From: Actinomycetota bacterium
GTDB lineage: Bacteria > Actinomycetota > Thermoleophilia > Gaiellales > Gaiellaceae
Direction of reading: 5' to 3'
Length of the DNA: 63,784 nt
NCBI GenBank assembly: GCA_003162055.1
Contig: PMNA01000026.1
Coordinates: forward strand, 98,027 to 161,810
This document shows, piece after piece, positions 35,251-42,742 of this stretch (its first letter is position 1; each line of letters opens with the position of its first letter). Position numbers and translations under genes: made by a program. Below the pieces are notes generated by a model. The model worked only from the letters and a program-made list of their open reading frames with translations, was not told the DNA's origin and ran no database searches.

Positions 35251-35850
35251 GTGAAAGTTTTTATTGGCATAACGGGTGCTTCAGGAGCACCGTACGCGTC
35301 GAGGCTGCTCGAGCAACTCGCGCGGCGCGACGACTGCGAGATCGGTCTGTGCGTCTCGGACGCGGGCGTGCAGGTGCTTGCGGCGGAGCTGTTCGGCGAC
35401 CTGCGCCTGCCCCGCGAAGAGACGATCAAGCGCCTCTTAGCGCCGCTCAAGGGCGACGTTCAGGTATTCGAACCCGACGACTACAGCGCCCCCTTCGCCA
35501 GTGGTTCGGCGCGGGTGGACGCCTTCGTCGTCTGCCCCTGCTCGATGTCGAGCGCCGGCCAGATCGCCGCCGGCGCCGGCTCGAATTTGATTCACCGCGC
35601 CGCCGCGGTGGCGCTCAAGGAGGAGCGAAAGCTGGTGCTCGTACCGCGCGAGACGCCGCTCTCGGCGATTCAGCTGGAGGCGCTGCTGAAGCTGCGCCAG
35701 GCCGGCGCGACCATTCTCTTCGCCGCTCCCTCCTTCTATCGCCGCCCCGAGTCGGTGCAGGAGATTGTCGACACGGTGGTCGCGCGCGTGCTCGACCAAC
35801 TCGGCCTCGAGCATGATCTGGCGACTCGCTGGGGAGAGGAAGAGAGTTGA
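35251..35850 (+). CDS. ubiX: UbiX-family flavin prenyltransferase
   Basis: 199 residues. FIGITGASGAPYASRLLEQL (FMN-binding loop), CPCSMSSAGQIAAGAGSNLIHRAA and KLVLVPRETPLSAIQLEALLKL are the UbiX signatures. It attaches a dimethylallyl group to FMN to make the prFMN cofactor of the UbiD-type enzyme upstream. GTG start; a TAATCT -10 box lies 14 bases upstream, so this gene has a short leader. It heads the run ubiX-menG-prenyl synthase-mqnE-mqnA-mqnC. Confidence 0.93.
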   Translation: MKVFIGITGASGAPYASRLLEQLARRDDCEIGLCVSDAGVQVLAAELFGDLRLPREETIKRLLAPLKGDVQVFEPDDYSAPFASGSARVDAFVVCPCSMSSAGQIAAGAGSNLIHRAAAVALKEERKLVLVPRETPLSAIQLEALLKLRQAGATILFAAPSFYRRPESVQEIVDTVVARVLDQLGLEHDLATRWGEEES

Positions 35851-36533
35851 GCGTCGCCAGCGACAGCCTCGAGCCCGAGCAAGTTCGGACGATGTTCGAC
35901 CGCATCGCTCCGGTCTACGACCAGATGAACCGACTCATGACGGGCGGGCTTGACCGGCGCTGGCGCGACGCGACCGCCCGGCGGGTGGTTCAGCCCGGCG
36001 ACACGGTGCTCGACGCGGCCTGCGGAACCGGCGATTTGGCCCTGGCCGATCTCCGCGCTGGAGCAGCCCGCGTCGTCGGCGTCGACTTCTCCGAGCAGAT
36101 GCTCGAGCGGGCCGCGCGCAAGTCCAGCGCGATCGAATGGGTTCAGGGCGATCTCTGCAAACTTTCCTTCGCCGACGGCTCTTTCCAGGCGGTGACGATC
36201 GGCTTCGGCCTGCGCAACGTCGCCGACCGGGAAGGTGCGCTGCGCGAGCTCAGGCGCGTGCTGGCGCCGGGCGGGCGACTCGGCATCCTCGAGATCACCA
36301 GGGTGCGCGGGCCGCTGGCGCCCTTCTTCCGGATCTGGTTCGAGGGCCTCGTCCCGCTTGTGGGGAAACTTCTTCCCGGCGGCTCCGCTTACGCCTATCT
36401 CCCCGCCAGCGTGCGCCGCTTCCCCGCTCCGAGGGAGCTCGCCGCCCAGATCGCGCAGGCCGGATTCGGGGATGTCCGGTACAGACTGCTGGCGGGAGGA
36501 ATCATGGCCCTGCACGTGGGGGTGGCGAGATGA
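35847..36533 (+). CDS. menG: Demethylmenaquinone methyltransferase (MenG/UbiE)
   Basis: 228 residues. FDRIAPVYDQMNRLMTGGLDRRWR opening, SAM motif VLDAACGTGDLALA, and the UbiE-specific FGLRNVADREGALRELRRVLAPGGRLGILEI block. It does the last methylation in menaquinone synthesis. The start is TTG, sharing TTGA with the ubiX stop codon. Confidence 0.95.
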   Translation: MSVASDSLEPEQVRTMFDRIAPVYDQMNRLMTGGLDRRWRDATARRVVQPGDTVLDAACGTGDLALADLRAGAARVVGVDFSEQMLERAARKSSAIEWVQGDLCKLSFADGSFQAVTIGFGLRNVADREGALRELRRVLAPGGRLGILEITRVRGPLAPFFRIWFEGLVPLVGKLLPGGSAYAYLPASVRRFPAPRELAAQIAQAGFGDVRYRLLAGGIMALHVGVAR

Positions 36534-37465
36534 GCGCCGTCCGTTCCTATGAGCCGCTCGATCTCGTGCGCGACGCCCGCGGCTTGAAGGACTACCTGGC
36601 GGCCGTGGAAGAGCGGCTCGACGAGCTCTTCGCCGGCGGCATGGGAGCCGTGGATCTGGCGGCACAACAGGCGCTCCGCTCGGGCGGCAAGCGCCTAAGA
36701 CCGATGCTCTCGTTCCTTTCCTCGCCGCCCGGTCAGGTTCCACCCGTAGCCGCGGGAGTGGCCGTCGAGCTGGTCCACCTCGCCTCGCTGATGCACGACG
36801 ATCTGCTGGACGGCGCCACCGTGCGCCGCGGTGCCCCCACCACCTGGAACGAGTTCGGTCCGCAGGTGGCGCTGGCAAGCGGCGACCGTGTCTTCGCGCT
36901 CGCCTTCAGAGAGCTGGCTCGCGAGGACGAGCTGCACGCTCTGGCGACACTGGCCGAGACGGCGCTGGCGCTGGCGCGCGGCGAAGCCCTGCAGCGCGAG
37001 CTGCGCTTCGATCCCGACACCAGCGTCGAGTCGCAGCTGAAACTCTGCTCGCTCAAGACCGGCTCGCTCTTCTCGGCCGCCTGCCGGCTCGGCGCCGGCG
37101 AGGAGAACAGCCCACTCGGCGACTACGGCCTGGCGCTCGGCATCGCCTTCCAGATCGTCGACGACGTGCTCGACTGCGTCGGCGAAGCGAGCGAAACGGG
37201 CAAGGCGCCCGGAACCGATCTGCGCGAAGGCATTCCGACCCTGCCGCTGCTCTTCGCCGCCGAGCGGGACGAGGTGGTGCGTTCAGCGCTCGCCGGAGGC
37301 TCTTGCGAAGGCGTCCTCGAGCGCGTCACCGACTGTGGCGCGCTCGAGCGGGCGCAGACGATCGCGCACGAGTACGCCGACAAGGCCTGCAGCTGTCTGA
37401 CCGGTGACGTGCGCAGCCGCGAGCTCGCGGCGCTGGCGCAGGCGGTGGTGGAGAGAAGACGATGA
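36530..37465 (+). CDS. Polyprenyl diphosphate synthase
   Basis: 311 residues from the ATG of ATGA at the menG stop. All-helical isoprenyl synthase fold: GGKRLRPML, first Asp-rich motif LMHDDLLDGATVRRGAPT, and the second QIVDDVLDCVGEASETGKAPGTDLREGIPTLPL (about residues 203-235). It builds the isoprenoid side chain for menaquinone. The open frame continues 131 codons upstream, but that region is antiparallel in sense to nothing real and overlaps menG. Confidence 0.92.
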   Translation: MSAVRSYEPLDLVRDARGLKDYLAAVEERLDELFAGGMGAVDLAAQQALRSGGKRLRPMLSFLSSPPGQVPPVAAGVAVELVHLASLMHDDLLDGATVRRGAPTTWNEFGPQVALASGDRVFALAFRELAREDELHALATLAETALALARGEALQRELRFDPDTSVESQLKLCSLKTGSLFSAACRLGAGEENSPLGDYGLALGIAFQIVDDVLDCVGEASETGKAPGTDLREGIPTLPLLFAAERDEVVRSALAGGSCEGVLERVTDCGALERAQTIAHEYADKACSCLTGDVRSRELAALAQAVVERRR

Positions 37466-38574
37466 GCGCCGCGACGAAAACCGAAGCGGCCGCGCTCGAG
37501 CGGGTGCGTGAGAAGGTTGAAGCGGGCGAGCGCCTGGACGCCGCCGACGGCCTGGCTCTGTATGAGACGAGCGACCTGCTCGGGCTGGGCGAGCTGGCCG
37601 AGCAGGCGCGGCGGCTGCGCGGCGGCGGAGACGAGGTCTACTTCGTCCGTAACCTGACCCTCAACCAGACCAACGTCTGTCGCGTGAAATGCCGGTTCTG
37701 CGCCTTTGCCCGCGCGGTCAGGGAGGAAGGCGCCTACACGCTCAGCCCTGCCGAGCTGGCCGCCGAGGCGAAGCGCTCCTACGAGCAGGAGCCCTACAAC
37801 GAGCTCCATCTCGTCAACGGCGAGAGCCCGCAGGTCGATTTTGCCTGGTACCTGGAGACGATCCGCGCGCTCAGCGAAACGCTGCCGGAGGTGCATCTCA
37901 AGTGCTACTCGGCGAGCGAGATCCACCACATGTCCAAGCTCTCCGGGCTCCCCTACGAGCAGGTGCTCACCGAACTGAAGCGTGCCGGGCTCGACTCGCT
38001 CACCGGCGGCGGCGCCGAGATCTTCTCGGCCCGGGTGCGCAGGCTGATCGCGCCGGGCAAGGAGCCGGCGGAGAACTGGCTCGAGGTTAACCGGGTCGCG
38101 CACGGGCTCGATATTCCAACCCACTGCACGATGCTCTACGGCCACGTCGAGACGCTCGCAGAGCGTGTCGAGCACCTGCTTCGCCTGCGCGAGCTGCAGG
38201 ACGAGACGGGCGGCTTCCTGGCCTTCGTCCCCTTCGCCGTCCATCTCCAGAACACCCGGCTCGACCCCGATCTCCTCCCCACCACCGCGGTCGACGTGCT
38301 GAGGACGATCGCCGTCTCGTGCCTGCTGCTCGACAACGTCGCCCACGTCAAGGCCTACTGGATCGCGATGGGCCTGCCGCTGGCGCAGATCGCACTCGAG
38401 TTCGGCGCCGACGACGTCCAGGGCACCGTCGGGCAAGAGCAGGTTTTCCACGCAGCCGGCGCCCGCACCGAGACCGAGCAGGCCGTCGATCGGCTGGTGC
38501 GCTACATCCAGGCCGCCGGCCGCGTCCCGGTCGAGCGCGACACCCTTTACAACGAGCTTCGGCGCTGGGACTAG
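37462..38574 (+). CDS. mqnE: Aminofutalosine synthase MqnE
   Basis: 370 residues, radical SAM enzyme. The 4Fe-4S cluster ligands are C73, C77 and C80 (CRVKCRFC). Further MqnE/CofH-type blocks: ELHLVNGESPQVDFAWYLE, KCYSASEIHHMSKLSG, RAGLDSLTGGGAEIFS. It couples the MqnA product with SAM to make 6-amino-6-deoxyfutalosine. ATGA overlap with the prenyl synthase gene. Confidence 0.95.
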   Translation: MSAATKTEAAALERVREKVEAGERLDAADGLALYETSDLLGLGELAEQARRLRGGGDEVYFVRNLTLNQTNVCRVKCRFCAFARAVREEGAYTLSPAELAAEAKRSYEQEPYNELHLVNGESPQVDFAWYLETIRALSETLPEVHLKCYSASEIHHMSKLSGLPYEQVLTELKRAGLDSLTGGGAEIFSARVRRLIAPGKEPAENWLEVNRVAHGLDIPTHCTMLYGHVETLAERVEHLLRLRELQDETGGFLAFVPFAVHLQNTRLDPDLLPTTAVDVLRTIAVSCLLLDNVAHVKAYWIAMGLPLAQIALEFGADDVQGTVGQEQVFHAAGARTETEQAVDRLVRYIQAAGRVPVERDTLYNELRRWD

Positions 38575-38577
38575 ACC

Positions 38578-39333
38578 GTGATCAAGCTCGGACGGATCTG
38601 TTACGTGAACATGGCGCCGGTTTACTACCGGCTGCAGGCCGAGGTCGAGGAGGTCACGGGCGTCCCGACCGAACTGGCGCGGAAGCTGCTGGCCGGCGAG
38701 GTGGACGTGGCGGCGATCCCGGCGATCGAGTACGCCCGCCACGCCGAGGAGCTGGAGATGCTGCCGCGCCTCTGCGTCGCCTCCGACGGCGCGGTGGACT
38801 CGATTCAGCTCATTTCGAGCACCCCGCCCGATAAGCTGCGGCGGATCGCGGTCACCCCGGAGAGCGCAACCAGCGTGGCGCTGGCGAAAGTCCTCTTCCC
38901 GCGGGCCGAGCAGGTGCCGCTGGGCGAGGAGGCGCCGGCGAAACTCCTGATCGGCGACGCGGCGCTGAAGAGCGCCTTCGAGGATCCCACACCGCACTAC
39001 GACCTCGGCCGACTCTGGCGCGTGCGCACGGGGCTGCCGATGGTCTTCGCGGTCTGGGCGTACCGGAAAGGCGCGGGCGCAGGCATGCACGAGCTGGAAG
39101 AGGCGCTCATCGCCTCGGTCAAGGCCGCCCGCGCCGAGCCCGAGCGGCTGGCGCAGGAGGCAAGTGCGCTCTACGACTACCCGGCCGGCTTCCTGGCCCG
39201 CTACTTCGAGAAGCTGCGCTACGGCTTCGGGCCGCGCGAGCGCGAAGGCCTGCTCGCCTTCTACCAACTGGCGCACGAGGCCGGAGTGCTGGAGCGGGTG
39301 CCGGAGCTGGCAGCGAGCGTGATCGCCGAATGA
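38578..39333 (+). CDS. mqnA: Chorismate dehydratase MqnA
   Basis: 251 residues of the MqnA/MqnD periplasmic-binding-like fold: LGRICYVNMAPVYYRL opening, GEVDVAAIPAIEYARH, and DLGRLWRVRTGLPMVFAVWAYRKG. It forms 3-enolpyruvylbenzoate, the first step of the futalosine pathway. The YVNMAPV opening favours MqnA over MqnD. GTG start three bases after mqnE; its stop overlaps the mqnC start. Confidence 0.93.
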   Translation: MIKLGRICYVNMAPVYYRLQAEVEEVTGVPTELARKLLAGEVDVAAIPAIEYARHAEELEMLPRLCVASDGAVDSIQLISSTPPDKLRRIAVTPESATSVALAKVLFPRAEQVPLGEEAPAKLLIGDAALKSAFEDPTPHYDLGRLWRVRTGLPMVFAVWAYRKGAGAGMHELEEALIASVKAARAEPERLAQEASALYDYPAGFLARYFEKLRYGFGPREREGLLAFYQLAHEAGVLERVPELAASVIAE

Positions 39334-40442
39334 GCGCCTCGGAAACCGCCCGGTCGACGGTCAACGAGATCCTCGAGCGCACGCTGGTTGACGGCGAGCG
39401 CCTATCCGACTCGGACGCCCTCACGCTGCTCGAATCGCGCGAGCTGATCCGGATCGGAAGAGCGGCGAACGAGATCCGGAGTCGCAAGAACGACCCCGGC
39501 CGCGTCACCTTCGTCGTCGATCGCAACATCAACTACACCAACATCTGCACCGTCCGCTGCGAGTTCTGCTCCTTCTCGACCGACCCCGGCGACCTGCGCG
39601 AGGGCTACCTGCTGCCGAAGCCGGTCATCTTCAAGAAGATCGAGGAGACGCTCGCGCTTGGCGGCACCGGCATCCTGATGCAGGGCGGCCACCACCCCGA
39701 TCTCGACTTCGCCTACTACGACGACCTCTTCCGCTCGATCAAGGCGCGCTACCAGATCCACCTGCACGCGCTGTCGCCCTCCGAGCTGCTGCACATCTCG
39801 CGCCGCTCGAAGATGCCGCTGCCCGAGACGATCCGGCGCCTGCACGAGGCCGGGCTGGACTCGATTCCGGGCGGCGGAGCCGAGATCCTGGTCGACCGGG
39901 TGCGCCGCTCGCTCTCGCCGCGCAAGGCCAAGACCGACGAGTGGCTCTCGGTGATGCGCGAGGCGCAGCTACAGGGGCTCTCGACCACGGCGACGATGAT
40001 GTACGGCCACATCGAGACCCTCGCCGAGCGGGTCGAGCACATGCGCCGCATCCGCGAGCTGCAGGACGAGACCGCGGGCTTCCGCGCCTTCATCTCCTGG
40101 ACCTTCCAGCGCGACGGCAACCGCCTGCAAGAGAAGGTGCCCGAGGAGGCGCGCCCGACCCCGTTCGATTACCTGCTCACCCAGGCCGTCAGCCGCCTCT
40201 ACCTCGACAACGTGCCGCACATCCAGGCCAGCTGGCTCACCCAGGGCCTCGCTATCGGGCAGCTCGCGCTGGCCTTCGGCGCCGACGACATCGGCTCGAC
40301 GATGATCGAGGAGAACGTCGTCGCCTCGGCCGGCACGCACTACACGACGACAACCGAGGAGCTCGCGCACCTGATCCGAGCCTTCGGGAAGACGCCGGTG
40401 CAGCGAGATACGTACTACGAGCCGGTCAAGACCTGGGATTAG
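39330..40442 (+). CDS. mqnC: Dehypoxanthine futalosine cyclase MqnC
   Basis: 370 residues, radical SAM enzyme with cluster ligands C73, C77 and C80 (CTVRCEFC), followed by LGGTGILMQGGHHPDLDFAYY and the RLHEAGLDSIPGGGAEIL block. It closes the second ring of the naphthoquinone skeleton. It is the same length as MqnE and aligns with it throughout, so the two look like old duplicates. Last gene of the operon. Confidence 0.95.
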   Translation: MSASETARSTVNEILERTLVDGERLSDSDALTLLESRELIRIGRAANEIRSRKNDPGRVTFVVDRNINYTNICTVRCEFCSFSTDPGDLREGYLLPKPVIFKKIEETLALGGTGILMQGGHHPDLDFAYYDDLFRSIKARYQIHLHALSPSELLHISRRSKMPLPETIRRLHEAGLDSIPGGGAEILVDRVRRSLSPRKAKTDEWLSVMREAQLQGLSTTATMMYGHIETLAERVEHMRRIRELQDETAGFRAFISWTFQRDGNRLQEKVPEEARPTPFDYLLTQAVSRLYLDNVPHIQASWLTQGLAIGQLALAFGADDIGSTMIEENVVASAGTHYTTTTEELAHLIRAFGKTPVQRDTYYEPVKTWD

Positions 40443-40474
40443 CCGCACCCGGCCCGTGTCACACCCCGGCCCGC

Positions 40475-40480
40475 TAGGCT
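40475..40480 (+). promoter_or_regulatory. -10 box, leaderless promoter of VOC gene
   Basis: TAGGCT, seven bases before the GTG at 40488. Confidence 0.45.
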
Positions 40481-40487
40481 CCCCTGC

Positions 40488-40952
40488 GTGATCGAGCAGC
40501 TCCTCGGCACCCGCCCCTTCCAGATCGGCATCGTCGTGCGTGACGTGCGCGAAGCCGCCGCCCGCTACACAAAGCTGTGGGGAATCGACGACTGGATGAT
40601 CGTCGAGAACGGACCGCAGAACATGCACAGCCTGCACTACATGGGCGAGCCGGCCGACTTCTCGATGCGCCTGGCGCTGACGGGCTCGGATCCGCAGTTG
40701 GAGCTGCTGCAACCGCTCGAGGGCCCCTCGATCCTGGCCGACTGGCTCGAGCGCCACGGTGAGGGACTGCACCACATGGGCGTCGAGGTCGCCTCGGTGG
40801 ACGAGACGATCGCGCAGATGGCCGCGGCCGGAATCAAGTGCGTGCAGCACGGCCATGGCTTCGGCGCCGACGGCTCGGGCGCCTTTGCCTATTTCGACAC
40901 CGAGGCCGAGCTGGGTTGCTACCTCGAGGCGATCGAGCCGGCTAACGAATAA
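40488..40952 (+). CDS. VOC (glyoxalase/bleomycin) family protein
   Basis: 154 residues, two beta-alpha-beta-beta-beta modules: FQIGIVVRDVREAAARYTKLWGI and GLHHMGVEVASVDETIAQMAAAGIK, ending ELGCYLEAIEP. Metal ligands are plausible at Q13-H in the modules and at the terminal Glu. It is like methylmalonyl-CoA epimerases and dioxygenase-fold proteins, but the substrate is not evident. Confidence 0.8.
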   Translation: MIEQLLGTRPFQIGIVVRDVREAAARYTKLWGIDDWMIVENGPQNMHSLHYMGEPADFSMRLALTGSDPQLELLQPLEGPSILADWLERHGEGLHHMGVEVASVDETIAQMAAAGIKCVQHGHGFGADGSGAFAYFDTEAELGCYLEAIEPANE

Positions 40953-40969
40953 CCGAGCCTGACTGCATC

Positions 40970-40975
40970 TAGACT
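40970..40975 (+). promoter_or_regulatory. -10 box, leaderless promoter of DedA gene
   Basis: TAGACT, eight bases before the GTG at 40984. Confidence 0.5.
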
Positions 40976-40983
40976 GGCCCGCG

Positions 40984-41679
40984 GTGCTCCTCCTAGCTTC
41001 GATAACCGGCTCGCTGACCGACTTCATCACGACCCTGATCGGTAATCACGGGGTCGAGGCCGTGTTCGGGCTGACGGCGCTGGCCGCCATTCTTCCGACC
41101 GGCGGCGAGCTGGTGATGCTCTACGCCGGAGCCCTGGCGGCAGGCGCCTTCTCGCAGTCGGTCGTGGTCTTCGGGCACCACGTCAACACGAGGCCGGCGG
41201 CGTACCTGACGGTTGTCGCCGCGGGAATCGCCGGAGATACGCTCGGCTCGCTCTGCGGCTGGGCGATCGGGATCTTCGGCGGTCGCCCTCTGCTCGAGCG
41301 CCACGGGCGCTGGCTCCACCTCGCGCACGAGCGGCTCGAGCGCGCCGAGCGCTGGTTCGAGCGCTTCGGCTCGATTGCGGTGCCGCTTGGGAGGATCACT
41401 CCTTTCGCCCGCTCGCTCGTCTCCGTTCCCGCCGGCGTGTTCCGAGCGCGTTTTGGCAGCTTCGCCATCCTCACCACGCTCGCATCGATCGTCTGGTGCT
41501 TCGCCTTCGCCTCGATCGGGTTCGCGCTGGGCACGAAATGGCGCACCGTTGAGCGAAGTTTCCGTTACGTAGACATCGCAGTAGTCGTCCTGATACTGGC
41601 CGCAGTCGCCTTGATCATTCTTCGCCGGTGGCGCGCGGGTAAACTGGCGAACCGAGATGTCCAAGATCCCACTGATTGA
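40984..41679 (+). CDS. DedA / SNARE-associated family membrane protein
   Basis: 231 residues with about five hydrophobic segments. The DedA signature is clear: GDTLGSLCGWAIGIFGGRPLL, then RFGSIAVPLGRITPFARSLVSVPAGVFRARFGSF. DedA proteins recycle lipid carriers such as undecaprenyl phosphate. Its 3' end overlaps the aminotransferase gene by 23 bases, which ties carrier recycling to sugar-nucleotide synthesis. Confidence 0.88.
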   Translation: MLLLASITGSLTDFITTLIGNHGVEAVFGLTALAAILPTGGELVMLYAGALAAGAFSQSVVVFGHHVNTRPAAYLTVVAAGIAGDTLGSLCGWAIGIFGGRPLLERHGRWLHLAHERLERAERWFERFGSIAVPLGRITPFARSLVSVPAGVFRARFGSFAILTTLASIVWCFAFASIGFALGTKWRTVERSFRYVDIAVVVLILAAVALIILRRWRAGKLANRDVQDPTD

Positions 41680-42742
41680 CGTCAAAGGCGAGTTCGCGCC
41701 GCTCGTCGAGGAGTTGAAGACGCGCTTTGCCGAGGTGCTCGAGTCGGGCCAGTTCATCCTCGGCCCGAACGTCAAGGCCTTCGAGGCCGAGGCAGCCGAC
41801 CATCTCGGCGTCGCCGACACGATCGGCTGCGGAAACGGAACCGACGCGATCACGCTGGTGCTGAGCGCGCTCGGGATCGGCCCTGGTGACGAGGTCATCT
41901 GCCCGGCCTTCACCTTCTACGCCACCGCCGAGCCGATCGCGCTGCTGGGTGCTACGCCCGTCTTCGCCGACATCGAGCGCGAGACGATGAACATCGACCC
42001 CGCCGACGTGGCGCGCAAGATCACGCCCAAGACCAAGGCGATCCTTCCGGTGCACCTCTTCGGCCGCCCGGCCAAGATCGACGAGTTGAAGGTGCACGGG
42101 CTACCGGTGATCGAGGACGCGGCCCAAGCTTTCGGCGGCGGCGACGTGGCCAAGAAGGGCATCGCCGCGACCTTCAGCTTCTTCCCGACCAAGAACCTCT
42201 TCTGCCTCGGCGACGGCGGCCTGGTTGCCACCAACGACGAGGAGCTGGCGGCTCGGGTGCGCATGCTCCGCTTCCACGGCTCGCGCGACAAGAAGCTGTT
42301 CGAGTACGTGGGCTACAACTCGCGCCTGGACGAGATGCAGGCGGCGTTCCTGCGCGTCTTCCTGGGCCAGATCAAGGGTTGGAACGAACAGCGCCGCGAG
42401 GCGGCCGCGCGCTACGCCGAGCTGGGCCTGGGTGAGCTGCTCGAGCTGCCGAAGGACGAGCCCGGCCACGTTTACCATCTTTTCTGCACCCGCAGCCCCG
42501 AGCGCGACAAGTTCAAGGGCGCGCTAGCCGCCGCCGGCATCGGGCACGCCTGCCACTACGTCGTGCCGCTGCACCTGCAGCCTTCAATGGCGCACCTCGG
42601 CTACAAGGAAGGCGACCTGCCCGAGACCGAGCTGGCCGCCCGCGAGAACCTCTGCGTGCCGCTGTGGGCTGGAATCGCCCGCGAGCAACAGGAGCGCGTG
42701 GTCGCGACATTGCAGGGCGCTGTCGCCACGCCAGTCCCGTGA
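41657..42742 (+). CDS. DegT/DnrJ/EryC1-type sugar aminotransferase
   Basis: 361 residues. IPLIDVKGEFAPL opening, GCGNGTDAITLVL, VICPAFTFYATAEPI, and TFSFFPTKNLFCLGDGGLV with the PLP lysine near residue 178. It transaminates a 4-keto nucleotide sugar. The next gene is a 4,6-dehydratase, so the pair matches PglE-PglF of bacillosamine-type pathways. Confidence 0.92.
   Translation: MSKIPLIDVKGEFAPLVEELKTRFAEVLESGQFILGPNVKAFEAEAADHLGVADTIGCGNGTDAITLVLSALGIGPGDEVICPAFTFYATAEPIALLGATPVFADIERETMNIDPADVARKITPKTKAILPVHLFGRPAKIDELKVHGLPVIEDAAQAFGGGDVAKKGIAATFSFFPTKNLFCLGDGGLVATNDEELAARVRMLRFHGSRDKKLFEYVGYNSRLDEMQAAFLRVFLGQIKGWNEQRREAAARYAELGLGELLELPKDEPGHVYHLFCTRSPERDKFKGALAAAGIGHACHYVVPLHLQPSMAHLGYKEGDLPETELAARENLCVPLWAGIAREQQERVVATLQGAVATPVP

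Noticed and set aside
37123-39276. 717-codon minus-strand open frame opposite mqnE and mqnA
   Set aside because: Shadow of real, well-recognised genes in high-GC DNA; low-complexity translation.
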